NCBI GenBank assembly: GCA_964637655.1
Contig: CAZWUZ010000096.1
Span: 1 to 12,570 of the forward strand
DNA from: CAZWUZ01 sp964637655 [NCBI: uncultured bacterium]
Lineage (GTDB): Bacteria; DAOPZR01
Direction: 5' to 3'
Length of the DNA stretch: 12,570 bases
The stretch's first letter is position 1. Every line of letters begins with the position of its first letter. The position numbers were made by a program, and so were the translations under genes. Positions 6,724 through 12,570 of the stretch are shown piece by piece. The notes below the pieces were generated by a model that searched no databases, was not told where the DNA came from, and saw nothing but the letters and a program-made list of their open reading frames with translations.

Positions 6724-9243
6724 TCAGGGAACATACAGTTCCGCGGCGTCAAACCCGTTACTGTTGATATCGGTCCCGCCCAACAACAGGATGCCATCGT
6801 CAACCGGGACCGCGGCAAGACGGCACCGGGCTTGCGCCATATCACGCCCAGTCGTCCAGCGGTTGGTTGCCGGGTCATAAATCTGCACGCGCGCCATAAC
6901 CGCACGCGCTCCGTTTAAGCCGGCGCTCAGTCCGCCAAACACGTAGATGCGGTTTTTCCATACCACGGCGGCAGCAAAGGCGTTCGCCTCCGGCATTGAG
7001 GCAACCCGTTGCCAGCGGTAAGTGGCGGGATAATAGGCCATCACATCGCTAATTGACTCGTTGGGATTCATGCGGTTGCCACCGAAAATATATATCCGGT
7101 CACCCAAGCCCGCCGCGGTGGCATAGCCCCCGATACCTGCCGGGCCAGTCCGCGTCTCCCAGCTATTGGCGACCGGGTCATAGATCTGCACCACATACGG
7201 GTCGTTGCCCGACGGCTCGCATCCGATAACATATACCCGCCCGTCGGCGGCAACCACCGCCGGCGTATGGTTGCGCGCATACGGCATTGGCGCACAAGCA
7301 CGCCAGGCATCGGTGTTCGGGTTGTAGATGTACGCCTCGCGCCGGTTGTGCCACCCGTCAAACCCGCCGCAAACAAACAGCTCATCGCCAAGCGCCGTCC
7401 CGCACGTTGCCGACGCGAGCAGCGGATACGGCGTTCCCTGGCTCCAGCGCCGTGTCCGCAAATCAAGAATTTCGTTAACATCGAGCATGTAGGTCGGCTG
7501 CCGATGAAATCCGGTAACCGCAATCACCCGGTCACCCAAACGCGCCGCAATCAATTCGCTGCGCGCCGTCAGCAAAGCGCCATACGGACTGGGAATCGAC
7601 GGCGGCGTGGCCCGCGGCGTGGTCGGCGGCCCATATTGCTTCCAGGCGTCAACCGCATCAGGCGGGGTCAGCGCCTCTTGTCCCGTTAGGGATGGCGATG
7701 GCGGGATGGCTGGTGGCACAATCACCGGCGTCGCTTCAATAGTCGGTGCAATTGCCATCGTTCTCACCGGCAACACCGATTGATCGGACCGCAAGAGAAA
7801 ATGCAGGCCGATCCCTGCGAGTAGCAGCGGGGCGAACAGCTTTGCCGCCGCCAGCAGCCGCTCGCCCAAGCGCCGTTCACCAGCCGACAGCACACCAAGC
7901 ACCGACATTTCCAGTTTCGCCCGCCGCCGCCGCGCCAGCAGCAGGTCAGCGTTATGCCGCTGCTCCGCGCTCGCCGCCGCCTTGCCCTCGTACTCCTGCC
8001 GCGCCAGTTTCAGCACCAGCTCCGACTCACCGGCCTCTTTTCCCAACTCTTCCGCCCGCTCTTTGGCTTCCAGTTTGGCGGCGAGGTGCTGTCGCGTCTG
8101 CGTTTCATCACCCGCCGCGTGCGCCAGTTCCGCCGCCGTCTCGCATTCCCGCATTGCCGCACGCGCTAAGTCCGCCCGCGCCCGCACCCGGTTACGCAGC
8201 AGCATTGCCTCTTCCCGCCGCCGCCGCGCCTGGCCCAGTTCGTTTTCCGCGGCGCTCACTTCATCCCGCAACCTGACCGCAGTCAGTTCCGTCCGGTTGA
8301 ACAGTTCCAGCCATTGATAGCGGTACCACGTCACCATCCGCGCCCACGCCCGCTTCCATCCCGGCACCCGGTGGCGTTCGAGTTCGTGGTCAATCGGTTC
8401 GTACGCCGCCGCGAACTCCGGCGGAATATCCCCGCCCCGCTCCCACTTTTCAAGATCAGCAAAAACCGCCTGGCAGTCCGCGTAGCGATTTGCCGGTTCA
8501 CAGGCCAGTAAGCGCGCCAAAACCGCATCCGCCTGCGACGACAAGCCCGCCATCACTGTCGAGGCCAGCGGATAGGTCCCGCATTCATGCGCCTTAAGGA
8601 TGGCCGAAGGGGTTGCGCCCTGAAAGGGGAGTCTTCCCGTCAGCAGGCGATACAGAACCACGCCCGCCGCATACAGGTCGGTCTTGCGCCCGGCACATTC
8701 GCCCCGCCCCAATTCCGGCGCCATGTACTCGAGCGTCCCGAGCATTTCACCTGACCGGGTCAGCGTAACCTCCTCTTTTATGATCCGCGCCAGCCCGAAA
8801 TCCGCCAGTTTCACCGTATCGGTCGCTGATTCGATCAGGATATTGCCCGGTTTCAGGTCGCGATGGATCACGCCCTGCTCATGCGCCACGCCCAAGCCGG
8901 AAAGAATCTGTTTGAAGTAGTGGAGGGTCTTATCGACCGGCAGCGCCTGTTTCAGCAATTCCCGCAGCGAGCAGCCGGCCACATATTCCATCGCGAGGTA
9001 GTGGTAACCGTCAGCCGCGCCAATGTCATGCACCGCCACCACATTGGCATGCTGCAGCCGCGCCACCGCCCGCGCCTCACGTTCGAAGCGCGCCACCGCC
9101 GCCGGCTGCTCCGCCAGTTGCGGCCACAACACCTTCAGCGCCACCTCGCGATCGAGGCGGGTGTCACGGGCGCGATACACCTTGCCCATAGCCCCACTCC
9201 CGAGGTCGGCGGTTAATTCATAGTACCCGATCCGGTTCACCAT
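6724..9243 (-). CDS. Receptor Ser/Thr protein kinase with PspA-like coil and Kelch propeller outer domain (kinase C)
   Basis: 839 residues. The kinase domain (about 8-265) has glycine loop G15-S-G-x-x-G20, VALK K37, E56, HRD 127-129, K131, N134, DFG 148-150 and APE 175-177. Likely activation-loop phosphosites are T160, T162, S164 and T170. Residues 296-311 (WKRAWARMVTWYRYQW) form a Trp/Arg-rich patch, followed by a long coil (318-443) ending in R438-R-R-R-A-K443. Residues 371-443 align without gaps with PspA residues 75-147. A transmembrane helix (about 463-484) is followed by a Pro-rich stalk (about 490-550) and a Kelch propeller (about 555-839) with five clear blades and a closing one (VCGGFDG, IYIFGGN, IYVFGGL, LLLGGTD, each with a later W). 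It follows orf87 by 45 bp. The start is set by agreement with the paralogues' M-x-N-x-I-G; only a weak GGGGT precedes it. Confidence 0.92.
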   Translation of the reverse strand: MVNRIGYYELTADLGSGAMGKVYRARDTRLDREVALKVLWPQLAEQPAAVARFEREARAVARLQHANVVAVHDIGAADGYHYLAMEYVAGCSLRELLKQALPVDKTLHYFKQILSGLGVAHEQGVIHRDLKPGNILIESATDTVKLADFGLARIIKEEVTLTRSGEMLGTLEYMAPELGRGECAGRKTDLYAAGVVLYRLLTGRLPFQGATPSAILKAHECGTYPLASTVMAGLSSQADAVLARLLACEPANRYADCQAVFADLEKWERGGDIPPEFAAAYEPIDHELERHRVPGWKRAWARMVTWYRYQWLELFNRTELTAVRLRDEVSAAENELGQARRRREEAMLLRNRVRARADLARAAMRECETAAELAHAAGDETQTRQHLAAKLEAKERAEELGKEAGESELVLKLARQEYEGKAAASAEQRHNADLLLARRRRAKLEMSVLGVLSAGERRLGERLLAAAKLFAPLLLAGIGLHFLLRSDQSVLPVRTMAIAPTIEATPVIVPPAIPPSPSLTGQEALTPPDAVDAWKQYGPPTTPRATPPSIPSPYGALLTARSELIAARLGDRVIAVTGFHRQPTYMLDVNEILDLRTRRWSQGTPYPLLASATCGTALGDELFVCGGFDGWHNRREAYIYNPNTDAWRACAPMPYARNHTPAVVAADGRVYVIGCEPSGNDPYVVQIYDPVANSWETRTGPAGIGGYATAAGLGDRIYIFGGNRMNPNESISDVMAYYPATYRWQRVASMPEANAFAAAVVWKNRIYVFGGLSAGLNGARAVMARVQIYDPATNRWTTGRDMAQARCRLAAVPVDDGILLLGGTDINSNGFDAAELYVP

Positions 9244-9288
9244 GACATGGCATTACCCCGTTTCGTCAGAATCCGCAAATCGCGCCGT

Positions 9289-9552
9289 TCATATCGTTGC
9301 CGGCGCCGATTCCCCGATGAGGCGGGCCATCATCTGCTGGACGGCAACCCGGCGCAAGCGGGCCTCAGTGCACATCCGTTCGGCGTCATTTCTCCGAAAC
9401 TGGTCACGCGCCGTTTGGAGTTCGGCCAGCAACTGCTCGCGTCTGACCAGATCAGGTTCCCGCCGGGCCGCCGCTAATCGCACGACCAGTTCCTCCCGCT
9501 CCGCCGCGAGTTCGTTCCCGATAGCCACGGCAAGGGTATTGTCCCAGAGCAT
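9289..9552 (-). CDS. Small charged helical protein between pspA and kinase C, unknown
   Basis: 87 residues, family not recognised. The start is supported by AGGAG at 9561-9565, 8 nt before the ATG. It sits 23 bp after pspA and 45 bp before kinase C on the same strand, so it is almost certainly cotranscribed. After a short hydrophobic N-terminus (MLWDNTLAVAIG) the protein is nearly all Arg/Glu/Ala/Leu, predicting one long helix or helical hairpin (about 14-80) with a proline at the middle (EPD, about 33-35). There is no signal peptide or transmembrane segment. It takes the place where other bacteria carry small Psp proteins such as PspB, but it is soluble-looking and I see no PspB signature. 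A coiled-coil adaptor for PspA or for the kinase coils is a guess. The remaining doubt is whether so short an ORF is real; the ribosome binding site and tight spacing argue that it is. Confidence 0.7.
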   Translation of the reverse strand: MLWDNTLAVAIGNELAAEREELVVRLAAARREPDLVRREQLLAELQTARDQFRRNDAERMCTEARLRRVAVQQMMARLIGESAPATI

Positions 9553-9575
9553 CGCCCACTCTCCTGAACGTCGCC

Positions 9576-10268
9576 CTATTTGCCCCCGTCTTTCTTCGCC
9601 GGCTTGTTCTTCATCCGTTCCTTGAGCGCGGCCAGTTCATCGTCGAGCGCCTCGTTTTTCGACATCTGCGCAAACTGTGCTTCAACATCGTCGGTGCCAA
9701 GTTCCTTGGCCGCCGCCGCCTGCGCCTCCAGGTCCTCGATTCGCGCCTCGGCCTGCTCGAACAGCGTGAGGGAACTGGTCCCCTTGCCGCCGATCCCAGT
9801 CATCGTCTGCTGCAATTGAGCCGTCGTCTTGGCCCGCTGATGCTTGGCCGCAAGGATGTTTTTTTTCCGCCGCGCTTCGTCGATCTTCGCCTCAAGCGCC
9901 TTGAGCGAACTCTTCAGTGATTCAATACCCGCACGCTGGGACCCGAGTTCAGCGGAATAGACCTCAGCGAGCTGGTTCTGCTCTTTCTGCCGGCGCAATG
10001 CCTCCTTGGCAAGATTGTCGTCGCCTTTCTGCACCGCCAGTTCCGCCTTCTTGTCCCAATCCTTTGCCGCCTGCACCGCATTTTCGCACTTCAGCGTCAG
10101 TTTTTTCTCGTCGGCGATAGCCCGGGCCACCTGGGTCCTGGCTTCCTGATACTCACCTTCCATGTTCTGCACCAGCTTTTCCAGCGTGGCCACAGGGTTC
10201 TCGACCCGCGAAATCAGCGCGTTGATGTTGGCCGAGATGGTAATGCCGATCCGTTCCAGAATGTTCAT
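9576..10268 (-). CDS. pspA: Phage shock protein A (PspA/IM30/Vipp1 family)
   Basis: 230 residues, close to the family's usual 220-230. PspA is a peripheral inner-membrane protein of the ESCRT-III superfamily that maintains the envelope under proton-motive-force stress and, in enterobacteria, also holds PspF inactive. Family marks: N-terminal amphipathic helix (residues 1-20, NILERIGITISANINALISR), the ENP motif at 23-25, the pattern QEARTQVARAIADEKKL (41-57), W71, AELAVQKGDDNLAKEAL (75-91), the continuous coil to about 147, and the acidic C-terminal end including DDELAALKERMKNK. The ribosome binding site is excellent: AGGAGG at 10274-10279, 5 nt before the ATG. A sigma-54 promoter lies about 45 bp upstream, and pspF is the preceding gene on the same strand. 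The protein ends in a Lys-rich tail. The assignment is secure; whether it inhibits this PspF is uncertain (see PspF). Confidence 0.96.
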   Translation of the reverse strand: MNILERIGITISANINALISRVENPVATLEKLVQNMEGEYQEARTQVARAIADEKKLTLKCENAVQAAKDWDKKAELAVQKGDDNLAKEALRRQKEQNQLAEVYSAELGSQRAGIESLKSSLKALEAKIDEARRKKNILAAKHQRAKTTAQLQQTMTGIGGKGTSSLTLFEQAEARIEDLEAQAAAAKELGTDDVEAQFAQMSKNEALDDELAALKERMKNKPAKKDGGK

Positions 10269-10310
10269 GTTCTCCTCCTCGTTGGTTTTTACTGCCTGCC
10301 CTTTGCTAAA

Positions 10311-10325
10311 GCACGATGCGTGCCA
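10311..10325 (-). promoter_or_regulatory. Sigma-54 (RpoN) -24/-12 promoter of pspA
   Basis: Minus-strand TGGCAC-GCATC-GTGC matches the sigma-54 consensus TGGCAC-N5-TTGC except for one base, with the invariant GG and GC at the right spacing. The start of transcription should lie about 12 bp downstream, near 10299, giving a leader of about 30 nt before the pspA ATG. This is the expected promoter class for a PspF-controlled gene, and the preceding T (TTGGCACGC) also resembles the enterobacterial pspA promoter as I remember it. Confidence 0.88.
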
Positions 10326-10338
10326 ACCGCCAAAACTG

Positions 10339-10360
10339 CCGGTTTGAGATCAAAAACCGG
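10339..10360. promoter_or_regulatory. Inverted repeat CCGGTTT-N8-AAACCGG between pspA promoter and upstream dyads
   Basis: Perfect 7-bp arms around an 8-bp centre, about 50 bp upstream of the predicted pspA start. This is where a DNA-bending protein (IHF in E. coli) or a third regulator would sit between activator sites and a sigma-54 promoter. I see no good IHF consensus. It could also act as part of the 3' end of the pspF transcript, but no T-run follows. Confidence 0.4.
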
Positions 10361-10375
10361 ATGCCGCACGCGCGA

Positions 10376-10396
10376 GCATGGCGAAATTCGCCATGC
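10376..10396. promoter_or_regulatory. Candidate PspF upstream activating site, promoter-proximal dyad
   Basis: Palindrome GCATGGCGAA-A-TTCGCCATGC with 10-bp arms. Its core ATGGCG-N5-CGCCAT (10378-10394) is shared with the neighbouring dyad. The centre is about 87 bp upstream of the predicted pspA start, matching the distance at which a sigma-54 activator normally binds. The pspF product has a Fis-type helix-turn-helix very like E. coli PspF, so PspF is the obvious ligand. Binding is inferred. Confidence 0.65.
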
Positions 10397-10418
10397 CGAT
10401 GGCGGCTTTCGCCATCGG
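10396..10418. promoter_or_regulatory. Candidate PspF upstream activating site, promoter-distal dyad
   Basis: CCGATGGCG-N5-CGCCATCGG with 9-bp arms. Its core ATGGCG-N5-CGCCAT (10399-10415) repeats the neighbouring dyad at a centre-to-centre distance of 21 bp, two helical turns, so both sites face the same side of DNA. The centre is about -108. It begins about 17 bp after the pspF stop codon; a terminator reading is possible but no T-run follows. Confidence 0.65.
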
Positions 10419-10435
10419 TACGAACGCAAAGGACA

Positions 10436-11407
10436 TCACAATTGGTGTTTTTTCTGGAGGCGGCGAAATTGGTCGTAGCCGAGACCGAGTGCGGCGGCGG
10501 CGGACTTGCCATTCGGTGCGGTCCGCAACGCCGCGGCCAGAAGCTGTTTTTCGAAGGCGGCAACGCGGCTGGTGAAGTCACCCTCGGTAGCGACTGGCAA
10601 TTCCCCGCGTCGCGGCGGCAGGTGTCGAGCCTCGATAATTGCCCCGTCAGCCACCACCGCCGCCGCCTCGATGGTCGCCCGCAATTCGCGGACATTGCCC
10701 GGCCATGGCCGATAAGCAAGGTCCAGCAGCGTCTCGTCAGCAAGCCGGGCGGCCGGAAGCCACGGCATTTCCACACGAATTTGCGCAAGAAAATGGCTGG
10801 CCAGATCGGGTATGTCTTCGCGCCGTTCATACAATGCCGGAACATGGACCTCTGCATAGCGGATACGGTCGTAGAGGTCGGCGGAGAATTCGCCCGCGGC
10901 AATCTGTTCCTCAAGGTCGGCATTGGTCGCTGCAATAATCCGCACATTTACGTCGATGGCGCCGCTGCCGCCGACCCGTTCAAATCGCTGATATTCAATC
11001 ACCCGCAGCAGGAGTTTCTGCAGATCTAGTGGCATATTGCCGATCTCATCGAGAAAGAGGGTGCCACCATCCGCCTGCTCAAGTTTGCCGGGGCGGCGGT
11101 CGGTGGCCGAGGTGAACGCCCCCTTTTCATGGCCGAATATTTCGCTTGCCATCAGCCCTGACACAAGGCCGGCGGCATTGAAAACCACGAAGGGCTTATC
11201 CTGACGCGGCGAAAAATGATGCAGCAGGCAGGCAACCGCCTCCTTGCCCGAGCCACGAGGCCCGCGGATCAAAACCGGGCGGGGAAAGGGCGCGACCCGT
11301 TCAATAATCCGGCGAAGTTCCTGCATCGCCGGGCTGGTCCCGATTAGTCGGTAGCGTGAAGCAGAACCGGGCTCCCGCGCCAGCCTCGAACATTCAGTCA
11401 TCTGCAT
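10436..11407 (-). CDS. pspF: PspF, sigma-54-dependent activator of the phage shock response
   Basis: 323 residues from ATG 11407, against about 325 in E. coli. It is an AAA+ enhancer-binding protein with no receiver domain, which remodels RNA polymerase-sigma-54 at the psp promoter. Seen: Walker A GPRGSGKE (49-56), N77, sigma-54 contact loop GAFTSA (96-101, GAFTGA in most of the family), Walker B TLFLDE (116-121), arginine finger R181, the PWPGNVREL motif, and a C-terminal Fis-type helix-turn-helix ending [13 protein letters not shown], very close to E. coli PspF. Odd points: Q69 stands where E. coli PspF has W56, the residue needed for PspA inhibition; S100 replaces the second Gly of GAFTGA; S175 replaces the first of two conserved arginines (R162 in E. 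coli). The gene is codirectional with pspA rather than divergent as in E. coli. The ATG at 11401, with a G-run about 6 nt before it, or a TTG at 11425, are alternative starts. Confidence 0.93.
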   Translation of the reverse strand: MQMTECSRLAREPGSASRYRLIGTSPAMQELRRIIERVAPFPRPVLIRGPRGSGKEAVACLLHHFSPRQDKPFVVFNAAGLVSGLMASEIFGHEKGAFTSATDRRPGKLEQADGGTLFLDEIGNMPLDLQKLLLRVIEYQRFERVGGSGAIDVNVRIIAATNADLEEQIAAGEFSADLYDRIRYAEVHVPALYERREDIPDLASHFLAQIRVEMPWLPAARLADETLLDLAYRPWPGNVRELRATIEAAAVVADGAIIEARHLPPRRGELPVATEGDFTSRVAAFEKQLLAAALRTAPNGKSAAAALGLGYDQFRRLQKKHQL

Positions 11408-11477
11408 CCCCCCGCGAATTGCCAATCCGTAGGTGATTCAATACCCCGCCTCCACGCCTGTTCCTGCCGCTGACCGC

Positions 11478-11506
11478 ATCGTAGCATCGCCCATCCCATC
11501 AAGCAA
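11478..11506 (-). promoter_or_regulatory. Weak candidate sigma-70 promoter for pspF
   Basis: Minus-strand TTGCTT (11501-11506), 17 bp, TACGAT (11478-11483). The -10 box matches 4 of 6 bases and the -35 box 3 of 6, with ideal spacing, in the 179-bp gap between rel and pspF. Constitutive sigma-70 expression of pspF is known in E. coli. In GC-rich DNA such a match can arise by chance. The remainder of this gap shows only a short GC-rich palindrome near 11555-11570 and no convincing terminator for rel. Confidence 0.3.
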
Positions 11507-11586
11507 CCGGAGGATTTGCCGTAGGGAGCGCGCCTGGCCGGCGTGCTCACCCCCGGCACGGTGCCCGGTTTGCCAACTGCGAACGT

Positions 11587-12570
11587 TCAGCGGCGGCGGA
11601 CGCTGCTGATCCCCTCCGTGTCGCGCAGGCGCTGCTGCACCTGCGTGCCGTGCGCGCTGTCGCGCACCTCGACATCGAACGCGAGCGCGGCGCTGCCGTC
11701 GGGCTGCGCCGCGGCGTGCGAGGCGAGGACATAGGCGCCGGCGGCGGCGATGGCATTGAGCGCGTCGCTGAGCAGGCCGCGCCGGTCGCGTCCCTGCGCG
11801 TGCAGGCGCAGGCGGTAGCGCTGCTCCGCCCCCGGCCGCCAGACGACGGGCACACAGCGCGCCGCGTCCTGCACCAGCGCCGCGCGGTTGGGACAGTCGT
11901 CGCGATGCACCGTCACTCCACGCCCGCGCGTGACATAACCGAACACCGCGTCGCCGGCCACCGGGTGGCAGCAGTGCGCGAGGCGCGCATAGGGGTCGCA
12001 GATGCCGTCTACCAGCACGTCGCTGCTGCACGCCGGCCCCGTGGCCGCAGTCGCCGCGGGGAGCGGCGCGGGGGCCGGCTTTTCCTTCGGCCCGGCGAGG
12101 TCCTGCACGAAGGTGCGCGCGGTCAGCCGCCCGGCGGCCAGCGCGGCATAGAGCGCGTCGCTGTCCTTCAGGCGGTGCCGGGCGAGCGTTTCGGCGTAGC
12201 GTTCATGACTGAAGACCCGCTCGAGTTTCAGCCCCTCCTGCCGTGCCGCCTTTTCCAGCAGTTCCCGGCCCGCCTGCCGCGCCTGCGCCTCGTCCTGCTC
12301 GCGCAGCACCCGCTTGATACGCGCTTTGGCCGTGGCGGAGACGACGAATTTCAGCCAGTCGCGCGACGGCTGATGTCCCTTGGTGGTGATGATCTCGACG
12401 ATATCGCCGTGCTGCAGCGGGTGCGAGAGCGGCACCATCTTCCCGTTGACGCGCGCCCCCGTGCAGGTGCTCCCGACCTCGGTATGCACGGTGAACGCGA
12501 AATCCACGGGTGTGCTCCCCTCGGGCAGTTCCTTGACGTCGCCGCCGGGAGTGAAGACCAGCACCTCGGA
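11587..12570 (-). CDS. rel: RelA/SpoT-family (p)ppGpp synthetase/hydrolase, C-terminal regulatory half (5' end beyond window)
   Basis: 327 residues, open at the window end: codons before the first possible GTG start (12564) still read SEV-LVFTPGG, so the true start lies outside. The stringent-response enzyme makes and/or degrades (p)ppGpp on the ribosome. Seen: TGS domain (about 1-62, LVFTPGGDVKELPEGSTPVD), the helical domain (about 70-185, starting near RDWLKFV), the zinc-finger-type domain with HCCHPVAGD, GYVTRGRGVTVHRDDCPN and its Cys/His ligands, and the C-terminal ACT/RRM domain (last 80 residues, RRGLLSDALNAIAAAGAYV). The catalytic domains are not in view, so RelA-type versus bifunctional Rel/SpoT cannot be decided. 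An Ala/Pro linker (about 160-175) separates the helical and zinc domains. It is upstream of pspF with a 179-bp gap and likely a separate unit; its coding is more GC-rich than its neighbours. Confidence 0.93.
   Translation of the reverse strand, partial: SEVLVFTPGGDVKELPEGSTPVDFAFTVHTEVGSTCTGARVNGKMVPLSHPLQHGDIVEIITTKGHQPSRDWLKFVVSATAKARIKRVLREQDEAQARQAGRELLEKAARQEGLKLERVFSHERYAETLARHRLKDSDALYAALAAGRLTARTFVQDLAGPKEKPAPAPLPAATAATGPACSSDVLVDGICDPYARLAHCCHPVAGDAVFGYVTRGRGVTVHRDDCPNRAALVQDAARCVPVVWRPGAEQRYRLRLHAQGRDRRGLLSDALNAIAAAGAYVLASHAAAQPDGSAALAFDVEVRDSAHGTQVQQRLRDTEGISSVRRR

Noticed and set aside
10345-10362. IHF site between activator dyads and pspA promoter
   Set aside because: GATCAA is present but the rest of the IHF consensus does not match.
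10376-10418. Tandem hairpins after pspF read as an intrinsic terminator
   Set aside because: No T-run follows either arm, the stems share an exact ATGGCG-N5-CGCCAT core with 21-bp phasing, and the distance to the sigma-54 promoter fits activator sites better. A partial terminator effect is not excluded.
11548-11572. GC-rich palindrome after rel as terminator
   Set aside because: Arms are about 5 bp with almost no loop and there is no T-run.
11438-12031. 197-codon minus-strand frame across the 3' end of rel
   Set aside because: Composition is Arg/Ala-rich and it overlaps the conserved zinc-finger and ACT coding of rel in another frame.

Overview
The window is a GC-rich, single-strand gene neighbourhood: every gene I can support is on the minus strand, so the gene order below runs from the high-coordinate end down. 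No tRNA, rRNA, CRISPR array, transposase or integrase was recognised. A PspF/sigma-54 stress module together with large membrane-spanning Hanks-type kinases and secreted repeat proteins suggests a Gram-negative, environmental bacterium. A PVC-type lineage (Lentisphaerae, Kiritimatiellota or Planctomycetes) or a deltaproteobacterium-like one would fit, but that is inference and I would not name a phylum.

Layout. (1) 11587-12570: the C-terminal half of a RelA/SpoT-family (p)ppGpp enzyme, cut by the window end and more GC-rich than the rest. (2) 10436-11407: PspF, the sigma-54 activator of the phage-shock-protein response, lacking a receiver domain. (3) 10269-10435: a control region with a near-consensus -24/-12 promoter (TGGCAC-N5-GTGC) and two 17-bp dyads (ATGGCG-N5-CGCCAT) 21 bp apart at about -87 and -108, the expected place for PspF upstream activating sites. 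(4) 9576-10268: PspA. (5) 9289-9552: an unrecognised 87-residue charged helical protein. (6) 6724-9243 and 4247-6676: two paralogous receptor Ser/Thr kinases, each kinase - juxtamembrane coil - one transmembrane helix - Kelch propeller. (7) 2255-4189: an exported protein with HEAT-like helices and an Ig-like domain. (8) 1-2062: a third paralogous kinase whose outer part is a LamG/concanavalin-A-like domain, cut by the window start.

How they may work together. Spacings from pspA down to the HEAT-like gene are 23, 45, 47 and 57 bp, so the pspA promoter may drive pspA, orf87, both Kelch kinases and the exported protein; a 192-bp gap precedes the LamG kinase. No pspB or pspC is seen. The coil between kinase domain and membrane in the kinases aligns without gaps over 73 residues with PspA from the same operon (19 identities by eye). 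PspF lacks the tryptophan that E. coli PspF uses to bind PspA. My leading hypothesis is a rewired envelope-stress system in which receptor kinases with exchangeable outer sensor domains join or replace PspB/C. This is inference from gene order and hand alignment.
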